The notes under the pieces were generated by a model. That model saw nothing but the letters and a program-made list of their open reading frames with translations. It had not been told where the DNA came from and ran no database searches. A program made the translations under genes and the position numbers. From positions 34,352 through 98,351 of the forward strand of contig CAVSMU010000005.1 in the NCBI GenBank assembly GCA_963729075.1: a stretch of DNA of 64,000 nucleotides. The letters are read 5' to 3'. Below are positions 1 through 8,969 of the stretch, in pieces (positions within the stretch are counted from its first letter, which is position 1; each line of letters starts with the position of its first letter). This DNA comes from WHSW01 sp963729075 (GTDB lineage: Bacteria > Actinomycetota > Thermoleophilia > Solirubrobacterales > 70-9).

Positions 1-94
1 GCGCCCGGACGCGTTCGCCGGGGCGTTGCTCGCGGCCAAGCGGGAGCTCGACCCGGGGGCGGTGCTCAACCCCGGGGTGCTCGTCGATCCCTGA
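1..94 (+). CDS. FAD-linked oxidase, C-terminal end (partial)
   Basis: Only the last 30 codons lie in the window, read from base 2 to a TGA at 92-94. The end reads ELDPGAVLNPGVLVDP, the usual C-terminus of FAD-binding oxidases of the glycolate oxidase / alkyl-DHAP synthase type, in which an 'LDPxGxLNPG' segment closes the cap domain. The flavin-binding part lies outside the window, so the substrate cannot be told. It converges with the gene at 100-495, with 5 bp between the stops. The family call rests on this short tail alone. Confidence 0.6.
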   Translation, partial: RPDAFAGALLAAKRELDPGAVLNPGVLVDP

Positions 95-99
95 CGTCG

Positions 100-495
100 T
101 CAGGCCGGCGGCGCGCCGCCAAGCGCAGCGACGATCGCGTCGGCGTCGTCGCGGTGGATCCGCGGTACCTCGACGCGGAACTCTCCGTCCGGCGTCTTCA
201 GGAACAACTCACCGGCGCCGAACCGTCCGTGGCGGTGATGGACGACCCCGACGAGCTCGCGGTCCCAGGTCGATACCACCTGGCTCGGGATCTCGACCAG
301 CTTCGGGTAGCCGACCACGACGACCTGGCTCGGCAGTACTGCGATCCCGTAGAACCGCACTCCCGGCGCCAGCGGGTTCTTGCTTTGGGTCATCGGCAGC
401 GACGCCTCGACCGGATCGTCGGTCTCGAGTCGCTCCGCTACGTACTCCACCAGCTTCCTGCGGCGGTTTTCGACCAGTCGGTCCGTGAGGCCCAT
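100..495 (-). CDS. Conserved hypothetical protein, 131 aa
   Basis: This soluble protein of 131 residues has no signal peptide or membrane segment. The N-terminus (about 1-25) is basic and helical, and the rest alternates short hydrophobic strands with charged loops, suggesting a small beta-rich domain. I recognise no catalytic motif. It is transcribed divergently from the phosphoribosyltransferase at 531 with 35 bp between the starts, so the two could share a promoter region. Codon use matches the neighbours, which supports a real gene. Function unknown. Confidence 0.6.
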   Translation of the reverse strand: MGLTDRLVENRRRKLVEYVAERLETDDPVEASLPMTQSKNPLAPGVRFYGIAVLPSQVVVVGYPKLVEIPSQVVSTWDRELVGVVHHRHGRFGAGELFLKTPDGEFRVEVPRIHRDDADAIVAALGGAPPA

Positions 496-530
496 CGGCT
501 GCTGGTACAGACCCTAACCTTCCCCGGCCG

Positions 531-1388
531 ATGCCGCTGATCACAGCCCTGCGCCCGCAGGAGTGGATCAAGAACCTGCTCGTGTTCGCGGGGCTGCTCT
601 TCTCGGGACAGCTCGACGAGGGCGATCAGGTCCTGGCCGCGACCCTCACCTTCATCGCCTTCTGTGGCATCTCGAGCGCCGGCTACCTGCTCAACGACCT
701 GCTCGACCGAGAACACGATCGCCGCCATCCGGAGAAGCGCCGGCGACCGATCGCCAGCGGCGCGGTTGCGCCCGGCACCGCCGCCGCCGTCGCGCTTGCG
801 CTCGGTGCGCTCGCGGTCGCGCTCGGGTTCGCGATCGAGCCCGAGGTCGGCGGTCTCGTCGTCGCCTACGGCGCGATCACCACCGCGTACTCGCTGCTGC
901 TCAAGCGCCTGGTGATCCTCGACGTGATGACGATCGCCTCGCTGTTCATCCTCCGCGTCGTGGCCGGCGCGGTCGCGGTCGAGGCGCAGGCATCGGAGTT
1001 CCTGCTCATCTGCACCGGGATGCTCGCCCTGTTCCTCGGCTTCACCAAGCGCCGGCAGGAGGCGATGCTCGAGGAGCGGGAAGCGGCCGACTCCCGACCC
1101 GTGCTCGAGCACTACTCGCTGCCGTTCCTCGACCAGATGATCGCCATGGTGACCGCGGCGGCGATCCTCACGTACGTCATCTACGCGGTCGACAGCCCGC
1201 TGGTCGGATCGCGGATGCTGGCCACGGCGCCGTCGGTGCTCTACGGCGTGTTTCGCTATCTGTACCTGATCTACGACCGCCGGGACACCCGTTCGACGGC
1301 TGCGATCCTGCTCGAGGATCCCGGCATGCTGTTCGCCGAGGCGACCTGGGTGGCATCGGCGCTCGCCGTGCTGTACGTGTTCGACTGA
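531..1388 (+). CDS. Decaprenyl-phosphate phosphoribosyltransferase (UbiA superfamily)
   Basis: This 285-residue polytopic protein of the UbiA prenyltransferase superfamily would move phosphoribose from PRPP to decaprenyl phosphate, the first step towards decaprenyl-phosphoryl-arabinose for cell-wall arabinan. The N-terminal 'RPQEWIKNLLVFA' and the Asp motif NDLLDREHD (about residues 55-63), followed by HPEKRRRPIASG, are the hallmarks of the Rv3806c/UbiA type. Some eight hydrophobic helices follow and length is normal. The stop overlaps the ATG of the bicupin gene by one base (TGATG), so the two are probably cotranscribed. A different prenyl or sugar acceptor cannot be excluded. Confidence 0.82.
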   Translation: MPLITALRPQEWIKNLLVFAGLLFSGQLDEGDQVLAATLTFIAFCGISSAGYLLNDLLDREHDRRHPEKRRRPIASGAVAPGTAAAVALALGALAVALGFAIEPEVGGLVVAYGAITTAYSLLLKRLVILDVMTIASLFILRVVAGAVAVEAQASEFLLICTGMLALFLGFTKRRQEAMLEEREAADSRPVLEHYSLPFLDQMIAMVTAAAILTYVIYAVDSPLVGSRMLATAPSVLYGVFRYLYLIYDRRDTRSTAAILLEDPGMLFAEATWVASALAVLYVFD

Positions 1389-2179
1389 TGTCGCAAGACG
1401 ACAAGATCGTGATCCCGCAGGGCGGGGGCGAGACGATCACCGCGCTCGACCGGCGCGACGTGGCCCTGCTCGCCGACCGGCCACAGATATCGATCACGTG
1501 GTCGCGGTACGGACCGGGCGAGGTCGGCCCCGACCCGCATGTCCACCGCGAGCACACCGATGCCTGGTACGTCCTCGACGGCGAGCTGACCTTCACCCTC
1601 GGGCCCGACTCCGAGCGGCGCAGCGCCGGTGCGGGGACCTTCGTCGCGGTGCCGCCGAACCTGATCCACTCATTCGCGAACGAGGGCTCCACGGACGCCC
1701 GGTTCCTCAACTTCCACACCCCCGACGGGGGGTTCGCCGCCTTCATGCGCGGCATGCGGGACGGGCTCGGCGTCGGGTTCGACAGCTTCGACCCGCCCCC
1801 CGATGGAGGCATCGCGGCGAGCGAGGCGGTGCTCCATGGGCCGGACGGAGGCGAGCGGCTGGTCCGCGGCAATCGCTCGCTCTTGCTCAAGGGGGCGCTC
1901 GCCGACATCTGCTTCTCCGAGTTCACCGTCGACGGCGCGCTCGACGGCCCCGGCATCCACGAACACGAAGTCGAGGTCGACACGTTCTACGTTCTCGACG
2001 GAGAGCTCGAGCTGACGGTCGAGGACAACGCCCGGGCCGCGGGCGCGGGGACGCTCGCCGCCGTGCCGCCCGGCGTCCGGCATACCTTCGCCCATCGGGG
2101 ATCGGGCACAGTGCGCTTCCTCAACGTGCACGCGCCTGACGGGGGCTTCGCCGCGTACTTGCGCAAGATCTCCGACTAG
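1388..2179 (+). CDS. Two-domain cupin protein
   Basis: The 263-residue protein is an internal duplication: each half carries a cupin barrel of about 110-120 residues. The halves share the signatures 'HxHxExxDxxYVLDGELxxT' (first at about residues 54-73), a 'GAGT..AVPP' turn and the closing phrase 'RFLN.H.PDGGFAA'. The first half keeps His-x-His and Glu metal ligands (PHVHREHTD); the second keeps HEHEVEVDTFY. It is most likely a soluble metal-binding enzyme or sensor for a small carbonyl or aromatic compound. The start overlaps the upstream prenyltransferase stop. Substrate unknown. Confidence 0.8.
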   Translation: MSQDDKIVIPQGGGETITALDRRDVALLADRPQISITWSRYGPGEVGPDPHVHREHTDAWYVLDGELTFTLGPDSERRSAGAGTFVAVPPNLIHSFANEGSTDARFLNFHTPDGGFAAFMRGMRDGLGVGFDSFDPPPDGGIAASEAVLHGPDGGERLVRGNRSLLLKGALADICFSEFTVDGALDGPGIHEHEVEVDTFYVLDGELELTVEDNARAAGAGTLAAVPPGVRHTFAHRGSGTVRFLNVHAPDGGFAAYLRKISD

Positions 2180-2207
2180 TCCCGCGCACTAGTAGGGTCT
2201 CGCTCCC

Positions 2208-3347
2208 GTGGACCTCACGCTGACTCCGGAAGAGCAGGCGTTTCGCGACGAGGTTCGCGCCTGGCTGGACGCGAACCATCCGGGCGAGGCGCCGAGCGGC
2301 GGCGACCTGGTCCAGTTCGAGTTCGAGCGCGAGTGGCAGCGCAAGCTCCACGAGGCCGGCTGGGCCGGGATCGCGTGGCCGAAGGAGTACGGCGGCCGTG
2401 GCGCGACCCTCATCGAGCAGTCGATCTTCGGCGAGGAGCTCGCGCGGGCGAAGGCGCCCCGGCCGGCGAACGTGCTCGGCCTCGTGATGGGAGGGCCGGT
2501 GGTGATCGCCCACGGGACCGAAGAGCAGAAGGAGCGCTTCCTCGAGCCGATCCTGTCCGCCGAGGAGATCTGGTGCCAGGGATTCTCCGAGCCCGAGTCG
2601 GGCTCGGACCTCGCCTCGCTCAAGACGAAGGCGGTGCCCGAGAACGGCGGCTGGCGGATCACCGGCCAGAAGGTGTGGACCACGTTCGCTCACGAGGCGA
2701 AGTGGTGCATGCTCGTCGCCCGGACGGATCCCGACGTGCCCAAGCACAAGGGCCTCACCTACTTCCTCATGGACATGGAGCAGGACGAGGTCGAGGTGCG
2801 CCCGCTGCGCCAGATTACGGGCGAGGCCGAGTTCAACGAGCTCTTCATCGAGGGTGCCTACGTCGCCGACGAGAACGTCGTCGGCGGGGTCGGCAACGGC
2901 TGGATGGTGGCAATCACGACGCTCATGAACGAGCGCGCCGGGCTCGGCGCCTCGGCCGCGCTCGGCCTCGCAAACGTGCTCGACGAGCTGATCGCCCTCG
3001 CGCGCGAGCGCGACCTCGCCGACGACCCGCTCGTCCGCGACAAGGTCGCTCGTCTGAAGATCGGGATCGAGGGGCTGAGGCTCGGAGCGATGCGGGCGCT
3101 TACCGCGACGATGAAGGTCGGGACCCCGGGGCCCGAGGGCTCGATCGCGAAGCTGCAGTGGTCGTCGACCAACCAGGCCCTGACCGAGCTCGCGGTCGAG
3201 GTCGGGGGCACCGAGGCGTTGCGGCAGGACGGGCTCTGGGCCTACAGGTTCCTTCGGTCGCGGGCGAACTCGATCGAGGGCGGCACGAGCGACGTGCTCA
3301 AGAACATCGTCGCCGAGCGCGTGCTGGGCCTGCCGAAGCTGAGGTGA
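2208..3347 (+). CDS. Acyl-CoA dehydrogenase, subunit 1 of a pair
   Basis: This 379-residue flavoprotein of the acyl-CoA dehydrogenase family forms alpha,beta-double bonds in acyl-CoA thioesters. It shows the usual order: N-terminal helical domain (1-115), the middle beta domain with 'CQGFSEPESGSDLASLKTKA' (about 125-145) for FAD contact, and the C-terminal helical bundle ending 'SIEGGTSDVLKNIVAERVLGLP'. A GTG start at 2208 fits the MDLTLTPEEQAFR N-terminus. The next gene is a shorter homologue 60 bp downstream; such pairs in mycobacteria form alpha2beta2 enzymes for bulky, often steroid, acyl-CoAs. Pairing here is inferred from the arrangement. Confidence 0.88.
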   Translation: MDLTLTPEEQAFRDEVRAWLDANHPGEAPSGGDLVQFEFEREWQRKLHEAGWAGIAWPKEYGGRGATLIEQSIFGEELARAKAPRPANVLGLVMGGPVVIAHGTEEQKERFLEPILSAEEIWCQGFSEPESGSDLASLKTKAVPENGGWRITGQKVWTTFAHEAKWCMLVARTDPDVPKHKGLTYFLMDMEQDEVEVRPLRQITGEAEFNELFIEGAYVADENVVGGVGNGWMVAITTLMNERAGLGASAALGLANVLDELIALARERDLADDPLVRDKVARLKIGIEGLRLGAMRALTATMKVGTPGPEGSIAKLQWSSTNQALTELAVEVGGTEALRQDGLWAYRFLRSRANSIEGGTSDVLKNIVAERVLGLPKLR

Positions 3348-3407
3348 GTGAATGAGCGCCTTTAGGCGCGAAACGAACATTGCCCCCCTGGCAAGGGAAG
3401 GTTCCTA

Positions 3408-4427
3408 GTGGACTTCGACTTCAACGACGAGCAGCGCGAGATCAAGTCGACGGCGCGGCAGTTCCTGGCCGACCGCTTCAAGCCGGAGAAGGTCCGCGAG
3501 CTCGCGGAGTCCGGCGATCCGTACGACGCCGCGATCTGGGATGAGATCTGCGACCTCGGTTGGCCGGGAATCGCCATCGCCGAGGAGCACGGTGGACAGG
3601 GGCTGGGCACGCTGGAGCTGGTCATCCTCCAGGAGGAGTTGGGGTACGCGCTCGCGCCCACCCCGCTGGTCTCCAATGCCGGCGCCGGCTTGGTGATCGT
3701 GAGCGCCGGCAGCGAAGACCAGCAGGCCCGCTGGCTTCCCGGGATCGCCTCGGGCGAGCAGCGGGGCGCCCTGGCGATGACCGCCGACGACCCGCCGATC
3801 GCGGGCGCGGCCGGGGGCGCGGCCCTGATCGTGCTACCGAACGGGGACCGGGCGAGGATCGTCGAGGGCTCGGAGGCCGAGCTCGAGCGCCTGGAGCTGA
3901 TCGACTCGACACGGGCCTACTACCGGGTCAGCGCCGATGGTGGCGACCCGCTGGACGGCGACGTCGCCGCCGGCCTTCAGCGCGCGGCGGTCGCGATCGC
4001 GGCCGAGCTCGTCGGTGTCGCCCAGCGGGCGCTCGACATGGCGATCGAATACGCGAAGGAGCGTGAGCAGTTCGGGCGCCCGATCGGCGCCTATCAAGCG
4101 GTCTCGCACCGACTCGCCGAGATGCTCTGGGACGTCGAGGAAGCCCGCTCGCTGACGTACTACGCGGCGTGGTGCGCCGACGCGAACCCGGAGGCGCTGG
4201 CCCTGGCCGCGCACATGGCCAAGGCACGCGCGTCCGACGCCGCGAACTCGGTCACCCACAACGCCATCCAGACCTTCGGCGGGATCGGGTTCACGTGGGA
4301 GCACGACGTCCACTTCTTCCTCAAGCGGGCGAGGGTGGGCTCGCAGCTGCTCGGATCGGCGCGCCAGCACCGCGAGCGTGTGGCAGACCTGGTCGGCCTC
4401 GGCGAGGCCGTCGCCGCGCCGGCCTGA
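3408..4427 (+). CDS. Acyl-CoA dehydrogenase, subunit 2 of a pair
   Basis: This 339-residue homologue starts at a GTG (MDFDFNDEQREIK) and has a shortened middle domain compared with classical members of 380-400 residues. The C-terminal part keeps 'AVSHRLAEMLWDVEEARSLTYYAAW' and 'IQTFGGIGFTWEHDVHFFLKRA', typical of the smaller partner in two-gene acyl-CoA dehydrogenases. The FAD/substrate loop in the middle is short and poorly conserved, as expected if flavin and catalytic base are contributed across a heteromer. It follows the larger subunit in the same direction and is probably its functional partner. Confidence 0.85.
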   Translation: MDFDFNDEQREIKSTARQFLADRFKPEKVRELAESGDPYDAAIWDEICDLGWPGIAIAEEHGGQGLGTLELVILQEELGYALAPTPLVSNAGAGLVIVSAGSEDQQARWLPGIASGEQRGALAMTADDPPIAGAAGGAALIVLPNGDRARIVEGSEAELERLELIDSTRAYYRVSADGGDPLDGDVAAGLQRAAVAIAAELVGVAQRALDMAIEYAKEREQFGRPIGAYQAVSHRLAEMLWDVEEARSLTYYAAWCADANPEALALAAHMAKARASDAANSVTHNAIQTFGGIGFTWEHDVHFFLKRARVGSQLLGSARQHRERVADLVGLGEAVAAPA

Positions 4428-4563
4428 GCGAGCGGAGCGGCCGGCGGTTTCCTGGGAGCGCCGATCGGGTAAACGGCCGAACAGATTTGGGGCGGCCCGG
4501 AGGTTGCGGAGGTTGCCGCTGACCGGAGGTTGCCGCTGGCAAGCTTTATGTAAGGAGGAGAGG

Positions 4564-6241
4564 ATGCGGAGATCGCATCTTGCCGCGTGCGTGGCCGTCT
4601 TGGCGACGCTCGCATTCGCGCCGAGCGCAGTCGCCAAGCCTGGCGATGTGGACTCGACGAGGCTCGAGAGGCTGGTGACGGTGGAGGGGATCACCGAGCA
4701 TCAACAGGCGCTGCAGAACATCGCCGACCTCAACGGCGGCACGCGCTACACCCGCACGCCCGGCTATACGGCGTCGGCCGCGTACGTGAAGTCGACGCTC
4801 GAGAAAGCTGGCTACGACGCCCGCTACGAGATGTTCAACATGCCCGTGTGGCATGAGACCGCGGCGCCGGTGCTCGAGCAGGTCTCGCCGACGCCGACGA
4901 CGTACATCGCGGGCAGCGCCGCGGACGACAACTCGCCGAACGTCGACTTCATCGCGTTCGAGCACTCGCCGACGAAGTCGGTCTCGAACGCCCGCGTGGT
5001 GCCGACCAACGACATCGTCATCCCGCCTGTGGTTGGCGGCAGCACGAGCGGCTGCGAGATGACCGACTTCCCGACCGGACGCCAAGGATGCGGTGGCGCT
5101 GATCCAGCGCGGCACGTGCGCGTTCACGCAGAAGCTGGAGAACGCCGTGACCGCCGGCGCGATCGGCGTGATCCTGTTCAACGAGGGCGACCGCGGGGCG
5201 CACGAACGCGCTGTTCCGCTCGGCGCCCGTGGAGTACCCGATCCCGGCGGTGCTTTCGAGCTTCGCCGTCGGCCAGGAGCTCTACAACGCGTACCAGCCG
5301 GGCGTCGGCCCGACGGTCAACCTGGCGACGTCCGGCGTTGAGCAGGAGACGCTCTATCCGAACGTCGTCGCCGAGACCCGGGGCGGCGACCCCGACCACG
5401 TCGTACTCGCCGGTGCGCATCTGGACTCCGTCCCGGCCGGCCCGGGCGTCAACGACGACGGGTCCGGCACCGCGTTCCAGCTCGAGCTTGCCGAGCAGCT
5501 CGCGAAGTCCGGCACACAACCGCGCTACCAGATCCGGTTCCTGTGGTTCGGCGGCGAGGAGGACGGTCTCGTCGGCTCGCAGTTCTACGCGGCGAATATG
5601 TCCAACGCCGACGTCGCGAGGTCGATCGCGATGATCGACACCGACATGATCGCCTCGTCGAACTTCGCACGGCTGGTCTACGACGGTGACGGAAGCGAGC
5701 CCGGCAATCCCGCCGGACCGGCCGGCTCCGGCACGATCGAGAACGTCTTCGTGCGCTACTGGGCGCAGCACGGCCTCTCCAGCGAGCCGATCCCGTTCGA
5801 CGGGCGCTCCGACTACGTCGGCTTCATCAACCGCGGGATCCCCGGCGGTGGGATCTTCTCCGGGGCAGAGGCTCCGAAGACCGCGGCGCAGGTGGCAGCC
5901 TACGGCGGTGTCTTGGGCGAGCAGCTCGACCCCTGTTACCACGAGGCCTGCGACACCTACGCGACGCTCACCGGGCCAGCCGCCGGCTGAGACCATGAAC
6001 GTCTACGAGGCAGACCCGACGCCCGAGAACCTGGCGATCGCGCAGATGCAGGCCGACCAGCTCAACGGAAACGCGCTGCGCTCGCTAGGGCAGTTCAAGG
6101 GCGCGCTCGTGCATACCGATCTGGTACTTCGCGCGCGCCAAGGGCGCGCTCCCGCCGCGCGCGGCAGCGTCCGCCAGGAAGGCGAAGCGGACGACGTACC
6201 ACTTCAAGTACGAAGGACACCCGGGAGCACGCACGCACTGA
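4564..6241 (+). pseudogene. Secreted M28 aminopeptidase, frameshifted at four places
   Basis: The gene encodes a secreted zinc aminopeptidase (peptidase family M28 with an inserted PA domain), but its frame is broken. An AAGGAGGAGAGG ribosome site precedes the ATG at 4564 and a signal peptide ends near AVAKPG. The frame changes near 5080, before DAKDAVALIQRGTCAF; near 5195, before ALFRSAPVEYPIPAV; near 5983, after CDTYATLTG; and near 6120, before WYFARAKGALPPR. It then runs to a TGA at 6239-6241. Metal motifs are kept: AGAHLDSVPAGPGVNDDGSG, GGEEDGLVGS and IDTDM. No nonsense codon lies in the joined frame (about 559 codons), so indel errors are as likely as decay. Confidence 0.82.
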
Positions 6242-6267
6242 GCCGCAGTCCCGGCCAGATCACGACC

Positions 6268-6294
6268 GAGGGCGGCGCTCCCGGCGCCGCCCTC
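6268..6294. terminator. Hairpin between convergent genes
   Basis: A perfect 10-bp inverted repeat (GAGGGCGGCG at 6268-6277 and CGCCGCCCTC at 6285-6294) with a 7-base loop lies between the 3' ends of the M28 and GFA genes. There is no T tract, but actinobacterial intrinsic terminators often lack one. It could serve both strands. Confidence 0.55.
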
Positions 6295-6338
6295 ACGCCC
6301 CCGACCCCCCGAGGGCCAAACACCGACTCGGGCTGAGC

Positions 6339-6767
6339 TCAGATGCCGGCGCGCGGCTTGCCCTCGGGGAAGCGCTCGAGCCCGTCGTCGGGGATCGGCT
6401 CCCAGGGGGCCGCGTAGGCGACGTAGGTCCGCCAGCTCGGCCGCACGCCGGGATCGGCGTCAAACGCGCCGAGGCGCACGCTCATCTCCGTCGGGTCGTC
6501 GGGGTTGCGGCTGAACAGGTGAGCTCCGCACTCGCCGCAGAAGCACTTCTCGAACCCGCCGTCGGGGTGGCGCCACGCCTTGACCAGCTCCTCGCCCCGC
6601 AGCAGGTTGAAGGTGCGGCCGTCGATTCGCGCCTGCGCCGAGGCGGCGGTGCCGGTGCGACGCTGACAGCGGGTGCAGTGACAGTAGCCCGCGGCCGGGG
6701 CCGGCTCGGTGAGCTCGAACCGGACGCCGCCGCATAGGCAGCCCCCGGTCCGCGATGGATCGTTCAC
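6339..6767 (-). CDS. GFA-family (glutathione-dependent formaldehyde-activating) protein
   Basis: This 142-residue protein has the zinc-binding pattern of the GFA family: GGCLCGGVRFE (about residues 8-18), CHCTRCQRRTG (about 30-40) and CFCGECGAHLF (about 76-86). These Cys pairs hold one or two zinc ions. Members bind S-hydroxymethyl adducts or other small thiol adducts; most in actinobacteria, which use mycothiol, have no tested activity, so formaldehyde activation should not be assumed. Length is normal. It stands alone, convergent with the M28 gene and 24 bp downstream of the next minus-strand gene. Confidence 0.85.
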   Translation of the reverse strand: MNDPSRTGGCLCGGVRFELTEPAPAAGYCHCTRCQRRTGTAASAQARIDGRTFNLLRGEELVKAWRHPDGGFEKCFCGECGAHLFSRNPDDPTEMSVRLGAFDADPGVRPSWRTYVAYAAPWEPIPDDGLERFPEGKPRAGI

Positions 6768-6791
6768 GACGGCAAGTTTGGCAGCCGGCCG

Positions 6792-7124
6792 CTAGCTCGG
6801 GTCGGGGACGATCTCGACGTCCGCCGCGAGCTCGGTCTTGCCGCGGAGCCGGTATTCGACGTCGACCGCCTCGTGCTTGCGATAGGTGCCGAACAGGCCC
6901 AGGTACATCGCCATCCAGCGCCCCGGCGTGACCGTCTCCTTGACGATCGGACGCGCGAAGGCGATCTCCGTGCGGCGGACCTCGTAGTCGGTGCCCTCCC
7001 GCTGCTCGACGCCGTTGATGTAGACCCGGATCGGTGGCTCGGCGCCGCGCGGCAGGCGCACGCGCCGCCCGGCCGCGTAGCTGCCCTTCGGGACCTCGAC
7101 GTCCTGCTCCTTCATCGGGCTCAC
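6792..7124 (-). CDS. Hypothetical beta-rich protein, 110 aa
   Basis: The protein is 110 residues, or 107 from the second Met (MKEQDVEVPKG). It has no signal or membrane segment and alternates strands and turns, with a hydrophobic stretch at GRWMAMYLGLFGTYRKHEAVDVEY. I recognise no family. Its start overlaps the stop of the gene at 7121-7459 by 4 bp, so the two are translationally coupled and lie in one unit downstream of citrate synthase. Regular codon use supports a real gene; function unknown. Confidence 0.6.
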   Translation of the reverse strand: MSPMKEQDVEVPKGSYAAGRRVRLPRGAEPPIRVYINGVEQREGTDYEVRRTEIAFARPIVKETVTPGRWMAMYLGLFGTYRKHEAVDVEYRLRGKTELAADVEIVPDPS

Positions 7125-7459
7125 GCCAGCTCGCGCCTGACGGCGTCGAACGGAGTCTCGTCGGCCTCGAGCTCGAGGGTCCGCCGGCGGGTGGCGCCGG
7201 CGTAGGGAACGAGCCTCCCGTCGCCCATCACGTCGAGGCCGGCATCGCGGCCTCGCAGAAGCCCGCCGGTTGAGATCTCGAGCCGGGCGGCGACGCGCTC
7301 GCCCGGCTGGTAGTCCCGGAACATCTTCACGGCGCCGAGGGGCGCCGCTTCGCTGACCTCATCGGCGGCCGCCCGCATCGCCCGCACCGCCTCGTCGAGA
7401 TCCTCGAAGCGCTCGCGGTTGACAACCGACCCGCGCCGAATCGTGAGCTTGAAGCTCAG
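7121..7459 (-). CDS. Hypothetical protein, probable CTG start
   Basis: The first ATG (7387) gives only 88 residues, but the same frame reads upstream as coding-like sequence (LSFKLTIRRGSVVNRERF...), reaching a CTG at 7457-7459. A stop codon lies three codons further upstream. The 112-residue version starts 6 bp after the citrate synthase stop, which would suit translational coupling; a GTG eight residues into the tail (about 7396) is the alternative. The protein is soluble, with a helical N-terminal third and a beta-rich remainder (GLDVMGDGRLVPYAG). Function unknown. The existence of the gene is more certain than its start. Confidence 0.55.
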   Translation of the reverse strand: MSFKLTIRRGSVVNRERFEDLDEAVRAMRAAADEVSEAAPLGAVKMFRDYQPGERVAARLEISTGGLLRGRDAGLDVMGDGRLVPYAGATRRRTLELEADETPFDAVRRELA

Positions 7460-7465
7460 TGCCCG

Positions 7466-8869
7466 TCAGGCTCCGCGCCTGGGCCGGCGCGGCCGGCGCG
7501 CCGGCGGGCCCGTGATCTTCTCCGGTCCCTCGCGCTGGTCGATCGGCACGTAGTCGCGGTCGCGCTCGCCGGTGTAGATCTGGCGCGGGCGCGCGATCTT
7601 CTGCTCCGGGTCCTCGTTCAGCTCCATCCACTGGGCGACCCACCCGGATGTGCGCGGGATCGCGAAGATGACCGTGAACATGTCGGTCGGGATCCCGAGC
7701 GCCTCGTAGATCAGTCCCGAGTAGAAGTCGACGTTCGGATAGAGCTTGCGCGAGGTGAAGAACTCGTCGTCGAGCGCCTGCTTCTCGAGCTCGACGGCAA
7801 TGTCGAGCAGCGGGTTGTCGCCGGTCGCCTCGAGCACCTCGTCGACATGCTTCTTGATGATCCGCGCCCGCGGGTCGTAGTTCTTGTACACCCGGTGGCC
7901 GAACCCCATCAGCTTCTCCTCGCGGTTCTTCACGCCCTCGAGGAAGTCGGGGATGTTCTCCGCCTTCTCGATCCGCCGCAGCATCCGCAGCACCGCCTCG
8001 TTGGCGCCGCCGTGCAGCGGCCCGTATAGCGCGGCGACCCCGGCGGCGACGGCCGAGTACGGGTCGACCCTCGACGAGCCGACCGAGCGCACCGCGTTCG
8101 TGGAGCAATTCTGCTCGTGGTCGGCGTGGAGGATGAAGAGGACGTCGAGGGCCTTCGACAGCCGCGGGTCGGGCTCGTACCTGACCTCAGTCATCGTGTA
8201 GAGCATCGCGAGCAAGTTCTCGGAGTAGCTCAGGTCGTTGTCGGGATAGATGTAGGGCAGCCCGAGGTTGTGGCGGTAGGCGAACGCCGCGAGCGTCGGC
8301 ATCTTCGCGATCAGCCTGATCGCCGCCATGTAGCGCTCCTCGGGATCGTCAATCTGGTTCGCGTCCGGGTAGAAGGTCGAGAGCGCGCCGACCGAGGCGA
8401 GCAGCATCCCCATCGGATGGGCGTCGTAACGGAAGCCCTCGACGAACTTCTTGATGTTCTCGTGGACGAAGGTGTGGTGGACGATGTCGTACTTCCAGCG
8501 CTCGAGCTGGGCCGCGGTGGGCAGCTCGCCGAAGACCAGCAGGTAGGCGACCTCGACATAGCTCGACTGCTCGCAGAGCTGCTCGATCGGGTACCCGCGG
8601 TGCTGGAGGATGCCCGCATCGCCATCGATGTAGGTGATCGCCGAGCGACAGGACGCGGTGTTCGTGAACGCCGGGTCGTAGGACATGAGGCCGAAGTCGT
8701 CCTCGTCGACCTTGATCTGGCGCAGGTCCAGCCCGCGGATGGTCCCGTCGGTGATCTCGAGCTCGTACTCCCGGCCGGTCCGATTGTCGGTGACCGTGAG
8801 CGTGTCCTGGGTCTGCTCGGCGGTGGCCACGCCGGCGCCGTCACCTGAAGTCTGCTGCTCGCTAGCCAT
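7466..8869 (-). CDS. gltA: Citrate synthase (type II)
   Basis: This 467-residue enzyme condenses acetyl-CoA and oxaloacetate to citrate. Catalytic residues are in place: the His of 'LHADHEQNCSTNAVR', the His of 'GPLHGGANEAVL', and the Asp-containing region after 'GFGHRVYKNYDPRA'. An N-terminal extension of about 45 residues carries the beta-strand domain (TVTDNRTGREYELEI) of the large, NADH-sensitive bacterial type. I chose the ATG at 8869 because GAGGAGAGG precedes it by a few bases; upstream codons to 9004 look non-coding. The C-terminal Arg/Pro-rich tail (RRPRRPRRGA) is unusual. Confidence 0.95.
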   Translation of the reverse strand: MASEQQTSGDGAGVATAEQTQDTLTVTDNRTGREYELEITDGTIRGLDLRQIKVDEDDFGLMSYDPAFTNTASCRSAITYIDGDAGILQHRGYPIEQLCEQSSYVEVAYLLVFGELPTAAQLERWKYDIVHHTFVHENIKKFVEGFRYDAHPMGMLLASVGALSTFYPDANQIDDPEERYMAAIRLIAKMPTLAAFAYRHNLGLPYIYPDNDLSYSENLLAMLYTMTEVRYEPDPRLSKALDVLFILHADHEQNCSTNAVRSVGSSRVDPYSAVAAGVAALYGPLHGGANEAVLRMLRRIEKAENIPDFLEGVKNREEKLMGFGHRVYKNYDPRARIIKKHVDEVLEATGDNPLLDIAVELEKQALDDEFFTSRKLYPNVDFYSGLIYEALGIPTDMFTVIFAIPRTSGWVAQWMELNEDPEQKIARPRQIYTGERDRDYVPIDQREGPEKITGPPARRPRRPRRGA

Positions 8870-8969
8870 CACCTCTCCTCGTTCTGTCTCATGCGTCGTT
8901 CTCCACATTCTCGCAGCAAAACCCGCGCGCCCCCACCGGGCGCGGCCCGCGCCCGCCGAACCCCGGGGG

